From a virus: a DNA stretch of 48,154 bases. Location: positions 1-48,154 of the IMG/VR virus record IMGVR_UViG_3300027852_000052. One strand, written 5' to 3'. Of this stretch, positions 40,426-47,967 are shown one piece after another (within the stretch, counting starts at the first letter, position 1; each line of letters begins with the position of its first letter). Made by a program: the position numbers and the translations under genes. The notes below the pieces were generated by a model that saw only the letters and a list, made by a program, of their open reading frames with translations, was not told the origin of the DNA and did not search any database.

Positions 40426-40438
40426 TTGTTAAAGAACT
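40426..40438 (-). promoter_or_regulatory. boxA-like antitermination element in the early leader
   Basis: On the - strand AGTTCTTTAACAA, close to the rrn boxA core GCTCTTTAACA. It lies about 75 bases after the expected start of transcription and before the first early gene. No clear boxB hairpin is present. This suggests host NusB/S10-assisted antitermination over the long early unit; the match is short, so only moderate weight. Confidence 0.45.
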
Positions 40439-40519
40439 ATTCAAGTGCCTTGCTAGGATTTATCGGTGTCTTTCTCTTGGAGACTTGGCCACCGTACCTT
40501 GCTTGGCTAACTGATTACT

Positions 40520-40548
40520 ATCCTACCATCTTTATGGTAGAATGTCAA
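40520..40548 (-). promoter_or_regulatory. Sigma70-type promoter for early genes
   Basis: On the - strand TTGACA (40543-40548), 17-base spacer, TAGGAT (40520-40525). Faces the early unit. Confidence 0.75.
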
Positions 40549-40593
40549 GCTTTTTCTTTTATCCTGTATCTCTTGCTTGTTTGACTTGTCCTT

Positions 40594-40622
40594 ATGATAG
40601 CATCTCTGAGGGGATAAGTCAA
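40594..40622 (-). promoter_or_regulatory. Sigma70-type promoter for early genes
   Basis: On the - strand TTGACT (40617-40622), 17-base spacer, TATCAT (40594-40599). Lies 74 bases upstream of the promoter at 40520-40548; the two are tandem. Confidence 0.75.
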
Positions 40623-40725
40623 GTAAAAAGATTTTTAATTTATTTATTTCTGGATATATGTATTTTATCTACTACTGGACGGGGAAAGCAAAAAGAATCT
40701 TAGTCTATTTAGGGTGGGATAAAGA

Positions 40726-40736
40726 TCGTTTTTCGA
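40726..40736. promoter_or_regulatory. Dyad box 8 (TCG-W5-CGA) in the divergent control region
   Basis: Perfect core TCGTTTTTCGA with GGATAAAGA before and TATTAT after. It lies between the early promoters and the late genes, with a TATAAT at 40761-40766 about 30 bases to its right; no -35 hexamer accompanies that. Confidence 0.7.
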
Positions 40737-40860
40737 TATTATGGGCTCAACTCTGCTTAATATAATAAGAGACCCCCCTAGAGCACCAAGACGTCATGTA
40801 GATGGTAGAAGATGACCACCTTTTTACACGCAAGGAAATTTTAAAACGAGTTCATTAGAA

Positions 40861-40892
40861 TTCTCCTATGGAGAAAAGAAGAAATATTCTTC
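40861..40892. other. Two tandem perfect hairpins before the late genes
   Basis: TTCTCC-TAT-GGAGAA (40861-40875) and GAAGAA-ATA-TTCTTC (40878-40892) are adjacent perfect 6-bp inverted repeats. They could be operators or leader structures. The rest of 40640-40997 holds no gene with a ribosome site. Confidence 0.5.
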
Positions 40893-40941
40893 TATGAAGA
40901 TAGGAAGAAATATCGATCTGGCACAGAGGGGAAGATTTTCC

Positions 40942-40970
40942 TTGACTTGGGCTGCGCCCTATGGTAGTCT
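40942..40970 (+). promoter_or_regulatory. Candidate late promoter
   Basis: TTGACT (40942-40947), 17-base spacer, TAGTCT (40965-40970), 27 bases before the first late gene. The -10 is weak, so an activator may be needed. Confidence 0.45.
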
Positions 40971-40997
40971 TGATAGAAGGAAGGAGGTTTCAAAGAA

Positions 40998-41405
40998 ATG
41001 GGCGCATTGGAAGATCTTATAAATAGAGCAAGTTCAGAGGAGCTTGATCTTGTTGGTGTAAAAGAAAAGATAAGTGCTCTTTCTCTTTTAAAGGATGAAA
41101 TGCAGGAATATAGACTCCTGCAGAGCTTTGAGCTTACCTCTCTACAGAGTATCTTGCTGGATGCTGTTAAAAGTGCTGTTAATCCTGATGTTCCTCTACG
41201 TGATCTTGTGAATGCTTTTAAAATTCTGAAAGAGAAAGAGCACCTAATAGATGGAAAACCTACAGAGTTTAAAGGTCTTGTACACTATTTGACAGCTTTG
41301 GAAGAAGAGAAAAGAGAGGTCCCACTAGAGTTGGAGTCCGAAGTTTATGAGGGAGAGTTTGTAGAGAAACCAAAGGTTCAACCAGAGAGAATGCCAAGGC
41401 TTTAG
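40998..41405 (+). CDS. Putative terminase small subunit
   Basis: 135 residues, mainly helical: GALEDLINRASSEELDLVGV, then SLLKDEMQEYRLLQSFELTS and a central KILKEKEHLIDGKPTEF. The acidic C-terminus (LELESEVYEGEFVEKPKV) may contact the large subunit. No clear HTH. The position, first in the late unit and two genes before the large terminase, is the main basis for the call. AAGGAGG before ATG 40998. Confidence 0.5.
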   Translation: MGALEDLINRASSEELDLVGVKEKISALSLLKDEMQEYRLLQSFELTSLQSILLDAVKSAVNPDVPLRDLVNAFKILKEKEHLIDGKPTEFKGLVHYLTALEEEKREVPLELESEVYEGEFVEKPKVQPERMPRL

Positions 41406-41424
41406 GCCGAAAGGATGATAAAGA

Positions 41425-41706
41425 GTGAAGACTTTACATAATAGTGATGTGTCAGGAGCAGCGGAAAATGTTAAGGACTTAAAAGTAGTAGGAAACGGTG
41501 ATATGTTTCAGTTGCTCTGCAAGGCTAGTTCAGAGGAAGAGGGCTGGATGAAATCCACAAAAGCCATGGAGATTGCACCTCTTGGTTGCATTGTTCAAGT
41601 GACTACTCAACAGTGGGGTGTGGTAGCAGAAGCTGTATGTTTTGTCCCCGGTGTTAGAATTGTGGATGATGAGAATAATGGAAGAAAGCTTATAGCGAGG
41701 ACGTAA
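41425..41706 (+). CDS. Small protein between terminase genes (93 aa)
   Basis: 93 residues from GTG 41425. The stretch EEGWMKSTKAMEI then GCIVQVTTQQ and AEAVCFVPGVRI is a pattern I recall from small genes next to terminases in several phages. Beta-rich. No enzyme motif. Two bases... its stop directly precedes the GTG start of the large terminase, so translation is coupled. Function unknown. Confidence 0.6.
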   Translation: MKTLHNSDVSGAAENVKDLKVVGNGDMFQLLCKASSEEEGWMKSTKAMEIAPLGCIVQVTTQQWGVVAEAVCFVPGVRIVDDENNGRKLIART

Positions 41707-43161
41707 GTGAGCGCATCTAAGTTAGATCCAAGGATACTTCGTAGAATTGGAAGGTGGAAGAATAATCCACTTCTGTGTGTATCTGATACAATTGATGTGG
41801 ATTTAACTGATCAGCAGATAGATGCGTTACATGCAATATCAAACGGTAAACGTGTAACCATTAGATCTGGCCATGGTTGCGGTAAAGATGGCATAGCTGC
41901 AATAATTGCTTGGTGGTTTATGTGCTCCCGTGCATATGCTAAGACAGCCGTCACAGCTCCTACACATAGACAGTTGCATGATATTTTCAGGACTGAGCTT
42001 TCTAAATGGTTTAGGAAAAGTACCTTGCAGGATGAGTTTGTAATGCAAAAGGATATTGTCTTTCATAAGAGTGCTCCCAAAGAGTGGTGGCTAAGGTATA
42101 TCTCCCCACAAGTTAGAGCGACTAAAGATGAGCAGGCTGAAACACTTGCGGGTCTGCATGGGGATCATCTCCTTCTAATTGTGGATGAGGCAAGTGGTGT
42201 GCCAGATCCAATGTTTATACCGCTTGAGGGGGCACTTACACAAGAAGATAATAGAGTTTTGCTAATTGGGAATATGACAAAGAACACAGGGTATTTTCAC
42301 GACACACATTTTCACGCAAAGGTTTCTCCGAACTGGACTAAGTTACACTGGGATTCAAGAGATTCAAGTCTTGTCACTGATGATATGGTACAGTTTTTTA
42401 AGGATAAGTATGGAGAAGAGTCCTCTATATTTGCTGTTCGTGTAAAGGGTGACCCTCCACATGAGGATGAGAGGACTTTAATTCCGTTAGGATGGGCGCG
42501 ACAGTGCCTTGGAAATGAATTTCCTATTGCTGAGGATGAGCCTAAATATCTTGGTGTGGACGTTGCCAGGTACGGTGAGGATAAGTCCATTATAATGCCT
42601 AGAATGGGGCTTAAAATATTTCCATGGAAAACCTTTCAGGGCCTTAATACTATATCACTGGGAGGTTTTATAAACCAATGTTATATAGAGGAAGAGGCTG
42701 ATGGTCTTGCTATTGATGAGATTGGTGTTGGCGCCGGTGTGACTGATTGGTTATATAAGCATGGACATATTAACTGTTTTGGTATAAATGTAGCAGAAGC
42801 CTCTTCGAATATTGCGGAGTATAATAGGCTTAGAGACGAACTATGGGTTCTTGTACGAGAGAAGTGCATGAAGGGTGTGTACAACTTTCCAGAGACTGAT
42901 GAAGGAGAAGAGCTTTGTAATGAGCTTGCTTGTCCAACTTATGATTTTAATGCAAGTGGTGGATATGTCATAGAGAGTAAGAAGAGTATGAAACTGCGTG
43001 GTGTAATGTCACCAAATATAGCAGATGCTTTATGTCTTACAGAGTACTTTTCTGGGGACGCACATAGGATATGGAAGAAGCAAGAAGCAAAGAGAAGCAA
43101 AACAAATTATTACAATGATAACTACGATGCGCCTATGAAGGGTGCATGGCAGGTAGCATAA
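41707..43161 (+). CDS. terL: Terminase large subunit
   Basis: 484 residues from GTG 41707. ATPase part: RSGHGCGKD at 53-61 (Walker A, with Asp where Ser/Thr usually follows GK), TAPTHRQL (~83-90), Walker B LLLIVDEAS with D160-E161, coupling motif LLIGNMT (~185-191). Nuclease part: GVDVARYGEDKS with D285, AIDEIGVGAG with D337, NIADAL with D440. This protein cuts and drives DNA into the prohead through the portal encoded at 45241. The length fits. The GKD variant is odd for a Walker A. Confidence 0.9.
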   Translation: MSASKLDPRILRRIGRWKNNPLLCVSDTIDVDLTDQQIDALHAISNGKRVTIRSGHGCGKDGIAAIIAWWFMCSRAYAKTAVTAPTHRQLHDIFRTELSKWFRKSTLQDEFVMQKDIVFHKSAPKEWWLRYISPQVRATKDEQAETLAGLHGDHLLLIVDEASGVPDPMFIPLEGALTQEDNRVLLIGNMTKNTGYFHDTHFHAKVSPNWTKLHWDSRDSSLVTDDMVQFFKDKYGEESSIFAVRVKGDPPHEDERTLIPLGWARQCLGNEFPIAEDEPKYLGVDVARYGEDKSIIMPRMGLKIFPWKTFQGLNTISLGGFINQCYIEEEADGLAIDEIGVGAGVTDWLYKHGHINCFGINVAEASSNIAEYNRLRDELWVLVREKCMKGVYNFPETDEGEELCNELACPTYDFNASGGYVIESKKSMKLRGVMSPNIADALCLTEYFSGDAHRIWKKQEAKRSKTNYYNDNYDAPMKGAWQVA

Positions 43162-43163
43162 AG

Positions 43164-43174
43164 TCGATTTTCGA
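43164..43174. promoter_or_regulatory. Dyad box 9 (TCG-W5-CGA)
   Basis: Perfect core TCGATTTTCGA with ATAAAG before (overlapping the terL stop at 43159-43161) and TATTTATC after. It lies directly before the holin-like gene. Confidence 0.75.
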
Positions 43175-43195
43175 TATTTATCTTGGGGGTAACAA

Positions 43196-43372
43196 ATGGA
43201 TATAACAAAGTTGCGAAGTATTACTAGAACAGTTGTGTTTCTTTGTATTGTGGGAACACTATGTTATCTTGCAATTACAGGGGAAGCGGAGACACAGGAT
43301 AGACTTATAACATTACTTGGAACTGTTCTTGGAACAGTTATTGTCTTTTATTTTAAGAAAGAGGAGGAGTAA
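43196..43372 (+). CDS. Holin-like two-span membrane protein (58 aa)
   Basis: 58 residues from ATG 43196 (TTGGGGG upstream). Two membrane segments, TVVFLCIVGTLCYLAI (~12-27) and LITLLGTVLGTVIVFYF (~37-53), joined by a short polar loop (GEAETQDR), with an acidic KKEEE tail. This is the layout of small class II holins. Located after the terminase and before lipoprotein and peptidase genes, which supports a lysis cassette. Confidence 0.65.
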   Translation: MDITKLRSITRTVVFLCIVGTLCYLAITGEAETQDRLITLLGTVLGTVIVFYFKKEEE

Positions 43373-43373
43373 T

Positions 43374-43829
43374 ATGAAGAACATAGTTTTTGTCTCGTTA
43401 TTGCTAGCTGCATTGTCTGGTTGGATGGTTACCTCTGGATGCGGTATAAAGAATGTACCGTTTGAGGATGTATCCGTTGAAACAAAGTGTGCTGCCCTAG
43501 CTTCTATTGTAGAATTAGGTATTACCCCTATTCTACAAAACAACCCTGTCCTTATCCCGGCCTTTAAAGAAGTCTCGGCTCGTGGATTGTTGATTCTTAC
43601 TCAGGAGAATGCAGAACTAAGACAAGAAGAAGTGCTCAACCTTTTTGAAGAGCTTGTTACTGCTACTGGAGGAGCTGGAAGATCGGCAGCGCTCGTAAGA
43701 GGACTTCTTCGTGTTGTAAATAGTATGATTGTTTTTCCCGAAGAGACAGAGGTCTTGAAAGAGGAGGTCTTACAGTATGCTCGTAGTGTCATGGATGGGG
43801 TAAACTTTGCTGTTATGCATGTACAATAG
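43374..43829 (+). CDS. Putative exported lipoprotein (151 aa)
   Basis: 151 residues from ATG 43374 (GAGGAGG upstream); an upstream in-frame ATG at 43317 lies inside the holin-like gene. Signal sequence NIVFVSLLLAALSGWMVTSGC with a likely lipidated Cys at ~22. The mature part is helical (LLNLFEEL-type, KEEVLQYARSVMDGV). Next to a holin-like gene, a lipoprotein could be an outer-membrane spanin or superinfection factor; neither is proven. Confidence 0.6.
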   Translation: MKNIVFVSLLLAALSGWMVTSGCGIKNVPFEDVSVETKCAALASIVELGITPILQNNPVLIPAFKEVSARGLLILTQENAELRQEEVLNLFEELVTATGGAGRSAALVRGLLRVVNSMIVFPEETEVLKEEVLQYARSVMDGVNFAVMHVQ

Positions 43830-43838
43830 GAGGCTTCC

Positions 43839-44096
43839 GTGAAAGGTAGCGTGAGTGAAGAAACTTTTGCGACACTGGAGAGCAGCTCACAAATGCTTAT
43901 TCTATTTGAAACTATTAGTGAGCTAAGAGACATTGTAAAACAGTCTGAGGAGGTACCGTGTAAATACCATCAAGAAATGTTTGTGTTGGTAAAGGATATG
44001 GATAAAAGAAAGAGGGTGGATGTTGTTGCATCATTAGGTGGTGGTATTATTGGTGGGGTAGCGGCGGTTTTGGGCAAGGCTATTTTTTGGAGATAA
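43839..44096 (+). CDS. Tail-anchored small membrane protein (85 aa)
   Basis: 85 residues from GTG 43839 with AGGAGG 8 bases before. The first 60 residues are a soluble helix (MLILFETISELRDIVKQSEE), and residues ~63-82 (VVASLGGGIIGGVAAVLGKA) form one glycine-rich membrane helix near the C-terminus. Holins, antiholins and haemolysin-like (XhlA) proteins share this layout. Lies in the lysis cassette. Confidence 0.6.
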   Translation: MKGSVSEETFATLESSSQMLILFETISELRDIVKQSEEVPCKYHQEMFVLVKDMDKRKRVDVVASLGGGIIGGVAAVLGKAIFWR

Positions 44097-44099
44097 AAA

Positions 44100-44444
44100 A
44101 TGAGATATAGAAGTTTTGATTTTGTTGTTCCTAACGGGGCTGCTGGAGATACAGAAGTTACTCAGTCTTCCACAGTAGAGGGGTTGCTTCGTATGACTTT
44201 AATAAGCACTCCCACATTTACAAATGATATAACTGTTGAATTCCAAATTCGCAATGGGAAGGATAGCACATATTACACAAGCGGAGAGAAGGCAAGAAGC
44301 CTTAATGGTGATGATGTTGTGATTGTTTTGCATGATCCTCCAATTCCCATTCGATCAACTGATACATTGATTGTAGAGAACTCTGCTGACCCAGGAGCAG
44401 GCGGCGGAACTGTCACTGTGGAGCTACATGTAACTGACGAATAG
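44100..44444 (+). CDS. Small beta-rich virion-like protein (114 aa)
   Basis: 114 residues, beta-rich: YRSFDFVVPNGAAGDTEVTQ, then TFTNDITVEFQIRNG and GTVTVELHVTDE at the end. No signal peptide. Resembles small decoration or tail proteins rather than a lysis enzyme, despite its place among lysis and export genes. GGAG 7 bases before ATG 44100. Confidence 0.5.
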   Translation: MRYRSFDFVVPNGAAGDTEVTQSSTVEGLLRMTLISTPTFTNDITVEFQIRNGKDSTYYTSGEKARSLNGDDVVIVLHDPPIPIRSTDTLIVENSADPGAGGGTVTVELHVTDE

Positions 44445-44462
44445 GTTTATTGTGGGGTTATA

Positions 44463-44843
44463 ATGAAGAAAGTTTTTGTTCTCTTGTCACTTCTTTTGTT
44501 TTTGTGCGCAACACCAGTTAACAGTATGACAGTAACACTTCAATGGGATGAGAATACAGAACCTGACTTGGCTGGTTATGCTATTTATTACGACACAGAT
44601 GGTGACGAAGAGCCTTGGAATGGGACAGGGGCCACAGAGGGAGATTGTCCTATAGTTGTTTTGTTGGGTGATGATGAAAATCCGGCAGATGAGCTCTTTG
44701 AGTATACCTTACATAATCTTCCAGATCAAAGAACATATTTTAGAGTTAAGGCTTTTGACGACCAAAATCTTTATAGTGACTATTCTAACTCGTGTGATAC
44801 TGGAGTAAGCAAACCCACTGGGTTGAGTTGTAGGAAACACTAG
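44463..44843 (+). CDS. Exported fibronectin-III-like protein (126 aa)
   Basis: 126 residues. Signal peptide KKVFVLLSLLLFLCATPVNS, then a fibronectin type III-like domain: TLQWDENTEPDLAGYAIYYD, ELFEYTLHNLPDQRTYFRV, YSDYSNSC. The pattern of W, DLAGY, Y and YS is typical of exported FN3 domains. An exported beta-sandwich from a lysis region could alter the cell surface or serve as a periplasmic spanin-like or exclusion protein. Function not known. Confidence 0.7.
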   Translation: MKKVFVLLSLLLFLCATPVNSMTVTLQWDENTEPDLAGYAIYYDTDGDEEPWNGTGATEGDCPIVVLLGDDENPADELFEYTLHNLPDQRTYFRVKAFDDQNLYSDYSNSCDTGVSKPTGLSCRKH

Positions 44844-44845
44844 AT

Positions 44846-45244
44846 ATGACAATAGATGAATGGAATGAATTATCATGGTTTACTCCTTATGAGAATTGGG
44901 GGGAGCCAGAAAAGATGTCCTTTGAGTTGCTTGTAAAACTGGATACTTTTAGAGACCACATAGGACATAGAGTAATTGTGCATTGTGGATATGCTACAGA
45001 AGGCCATACTGATAACAGCATGCATTATGTTGGTCAGGGAGTAGATGTTCATGTGGTTGGTGTGTCACTTGTAGAAGCTTGGCTAGAATGTGAAAGGTTT
45101 GATTTTGGTGGAATAGGTCTTTATCCTAATTGGGAGAATCCTGGTCTTCATCTTGATGTTCGGTACGCAAGGCCGGGCGCTAGGTGGATTTACACAGACA
45201 AGTTTAAGGAACTTAATGTTTCAAACTTAGAGGGTTTACTGTGA
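44846..45244 (+). CDS. Peptidase M15-type endolysin candidate
   Basis: 132 residues. SMHYVGQGVDVHVVG (~53-67) and LHLDVR (~103-108) match the zinc-binding HxxxxxxD and HxD motifs of M15A peptidases (His55, Asp62, His104). HRVIVHCGYATEGH (~42-51) precedes them, as in the family. It would cut peptide cross-links in murein. No signal peptide, so it needs the holin-like protein. The stop overlaps the portal start (GTGA). Confidence 0.75.
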   Translation: MTIDEWNELSWFTPYENWGEPEKMSFELLVKLDTFRDHIGHRVIVHCGYATEGHTDNSMHYVGQGVDVHVVGVSLVEAWLECERFDFGGIGLYPNWENPGLHLDVRYARPGARWIYTDKFKELNVSNLEGLL

Positions 45245-47106
45245 ATATAGCAGAAGATAGAATAATGATTAAGCCAGATGGAACCCCGCTTCTTGCAGAC
45301 GGCAGGGATATTTTAGGGTCTTTGCAGGAGTGGTTAAGGGACGATGAGAATAGTATTCCTGAGACTAATTGGCGAACATATGCTACTGTAGACTACGATA
45401 TGTATGCAGGACAACAGGATACAGTAGAAGTTCTACGAGAACTTGAGAGACTGAAGAGACCTAGTACTGTCTTTAATGAGATTAAACCAAAGATTGATAG
45501 GGTTGTAGGTCTTGGGGATCAGGTTAGACGGGTTCCTGAGGCCATACCTGTTGGGTTTGAAGACGAACCCTTAGTAGAGCTTACTAATGGCGCATTAAAA
45601 CACTTTCGTAGGACACAAAGGTTGTCTGATAAGGAGATGGAGTGTTTTGAGCACACAATAAAGAGCGGACGTTCTTATATGTATTTTCATGTTAATAAAG
45701 AGAATCCGTTTAAACCTAAAATTATGGCAAAGAGGTATCATGGCAGGGACATAGTAATAGATCCAGATTCTGTTGAGTATGACCTAAGTGATGCTAGAAG
45801 AGTGCATTTGTTTAAATGGTTTCATGAAGATGATATAAAAGTATACTGGCCAAAGTTTAGTGAGACCTTTTCCTTGTTTAGTAGAGAGTCTGCTGGTCAG
45901 ATGCTGCCGAGCTATTTTGATCCGGCTACTAAAAAGTATAGAATTGTAGAGACGTGGTATAAAAGGTTAGAGCCGGCATTCTGGTTTATTAACCCTATTA
46001 CAGGAAATCAGGAATATCTTAAAAAGAGGATGTTTCAAAGGTTCGCTAAACAACTAAAAGCTGGCTTAAGGCTTCCTGATGGTAATGTAGCTCAGCAAGA
46101 TGAGTTAGAATACGCAGAAACTCGTATGCCCTTTTACTACGTTGCTTTGCATTCAGGTGGAATATTATTAGGACACTCACCTAGTCCGCATCGTTATAGA
46201 GGTTTTCCGCTTGTTCAGTATGGTGCGTATAAGAATGATGATGAAAATAGATGGTTTGGGTTAATCTATGTTATGAAAGACCCACAGGTATCTCTTAATA
46301 CGATGAGAAGACAACTAGCGCATTTGTTACAAACATCACCAAAGGGTCTTCTTGTTCACGAGCAGGGGGTCATTGTTAATGAAGAGGAGTATGCAACTAA
46401 TTCTTCTGAGCCTAACTTCAAGTTAGTTATTGCAAAAGGTAAGATGGACAAATGGAAGTTCTCTGACCAACCATCAATAAGTAATATTTATGGTGAGCTT
46501 GATGCAGTATTTCAGCAAAGTATGAAAGATACCTCTGGTGTTACTGATGGATTAATGGGAGTACAAACATTCTCCAGGGAGCCTGCTGAGGCTGCGCACA
46601 TGCGACAAATGGCAGGTCTGTCAGTCTTATACATACCATTAACAAACTTTAGAAAGAGTAGAATACAGGGGACTAGAATATTTCATTCATTAATGCAGCA
46701 GTATATGAGTTACGAACAAGTGATAAGAGTAGAAGGTCAGCATGGCCAACAACTTATGGAAATAAACTCTCAGATTAATCCTCAAGTAAGTGGGTTTAAT
46801 GATACGTCTGTTGGGGAATACGATATGACTATCGATGAGCAGGCTGAGAATGTAACTATGAGAAAAGGTATTGCAGAAATGCTGATGGAGTTTGGGCGAA
46901 ATAATCCTGGAAGTATTCCTCCTGAGCTTGTATTTGAGTATACCGATGCTCCATATTCCGTTAAACAGAAGATTAGGCAGTACAATGAGGCTAGGCTTGC
47001 GGAGGAGCGAGAGTTTAGAGAGATGGAGTTAAATATTGAGCTTTTAAAGGCACAGAAAGGGGGAGAGAAAAAAGAGACAAAAGTGGCGAAACCTAAAAAG
47101 GATTAA
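45241..47106 (+). CDS. Portal protein, P22-like
   Basis: 621 residues from GTG 45241, overlapping the upstream stop as GTGA. Near the N-terminus SLQEWLRDDENSIPETNWRT and YAGQQDTVE; then FNEIKPKIDRVVGLGDQVRR (~80-99), FEHTIKSGRSYMYFHV (~135-150) and PKIMAKRYHGRDIVIDPDSV (~160-180), all in the order of P22-type portals. The C-terminal ~60 residues are charged helix (REFREMELNIELLKAQKG). It forms the ring at the packaging vertex. The length is near that of P22 gp1 minus its barrel extension. Confidence 0.85.
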   Translation: MNIAEDRIMIKPDGTPLLADGRDILGSLQEWLRDDENSIPETNWRTYATVDYDMYAGQQDTVEVLRELERLKRPSTVFNEIKPKIDRVVGLGDQVRRVPEAIPVGFEDEPLVELTNGALKHFRRTQRLSDKEMECFEHTIKSGRSYMYFHVNKENPFKPKIMAKRYHGRDIVIDPDSVEYDLSDARRVHLFKWFHEDDIKVYWPKFSETFSLFSRESAGQMLPSYFDPATKKYRIVETWYKRLEPAFWFINPITGNQEYLKKRMFQRFAKQLKAGLRLPDGNVAQQDELEYAETRMPFYYVALHSGGILLGHSPSPHRYRGFPLVQYGAYKNDDENRWFGLIYVMKDPQVSLNTMRRQLAHLLQTSPKGLLVHEQGVIVNEEEYATNSSEPNFKLVIAKGKMDKWKFSDQPSISNIYGELDAVFQQSMKDTSGVTDGLMGVQTFSREPAEAAHMRQMAGLSVLYIPLTNFRKSRIQGTRIFHSLMQQYMSYEQVIRVEGQHGQQLMEINSQINPQVSGFNDTSVGEYDMTIDEQAENVTMRKGIAEMLMEFGRNNPGSIPPELVFEYTDAPYSVKQKIRQYNEARLAEEREFREMELNIELLKAQKGGEKKETKVAKPKKD

Positions 47107-47134
47107 CATTTTTATAAAGAAAGGATGAAATTTT

Positions 47135-47953
47135 ATGGTAGATGCATTAGTAAATTTAGATGACGACGGAAAGGTAATAGATATTGATCCTGACGTAAAG
47201 TTAGATGGTGATGATGCAGATAAGGGTGATCCTACTACCGGTGATCCTTCGACTGATGGTGATGGTGACGACAAGGATTTGGATGACGATAAAGGTGGAG
47301 ACAAGGATAAAGACGGTGATCCGTCTCTTGAGGATCTCTTAGAGGCTAAAGATGCTGAAATAAGAGAACTGCGTCAGATGTCTAGAGATAACAAAAGAAA
47401 GACAGATGCGTTAGAGGTGTCGCTGGAAGAGCAGGGCAAAGCCCTTCGGGATGCTAAGATTATTGAGGAAGACCCAGAGGAGGTTGAGAAGGCCAATGCT
47501 GCAAGAGATTCACGTAATGAGTATCTAGATAATGTACTTGAGTTAATGCGTGTGAATCCTAAGTATGCAGATGTTGATGATGTGGTGTCTCAAGATAATG
47601 TTGATGATATGGTCCAGGCCTGGGCACTGGCATATCAAGAAGACAATGGTGGTAAGTTGAGTGTAATCACACGTAACATCGAGGCTGAGATTTGGGGGCA
47701 TAAGAATCCATATCGTTATTTGTATGACCTCATAAAGAAAACACATCCAACATATAATAAAGAGAAAGGGCGAAAAGTGGATATTACAAAAGATAAGGAG
47801 AATGGCCAACCATCATTAGAGGATATTCCTGGAGGTGGTGGTAGTGATAATGTTGGATGGACTGCAGCCAGAATTGATGGACTCGACGAGGAAGAACTTA
47901 ACACGGTTCCTGCTGATGTGTATAATAGATATTTGCGGAATCAGTTAAAGTAG
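47135..47953 (+). CDS. Scaffold-like acidic capsid assembly protein (right copy)
   Basis: 272 residues. Same ends as the copy at 81-887, but the linker at residues ~20-60 carries four extra residues and many Asp substitutions, and K/D changes occur near the C-terminus. The start is preceded by AAAGGA as in the left copy. It sits directly after the complete portal gene and so is the copy in native context. Confidence 0.65.
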   Translation: MVDALVNLDDDGKVIDIDPDVKLDGDDADKGDPTTGDPSTDGDGDDKDLDDDKGGDKDKDGDPSLEDLLEAKDAEIRELRQMSRDNKRKTDALEVSLEEQGKALRDAKIIEEDPEEVEKANAARDSRNEYLDNVLELMRVNPKYADVDDVVSQDNVDDMVQAWALAYQEDNGGKLSVITRNIEAEIWGHKNPYRYLYDLIKKTHPTYNKEKGRKVDITKDKENGQPSLEDIPGGGGSDNVGWTAARIDGLDEEELNTVPADVYNRYLRNQLK

Positions 47954-47967
47954 GAGGTTAAGGGAAA

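Noticed and set aside
40802-40858. 18-codon ORF on the + strand before the terminase genes
   Set aside because: No ribosome site and too short to judge.
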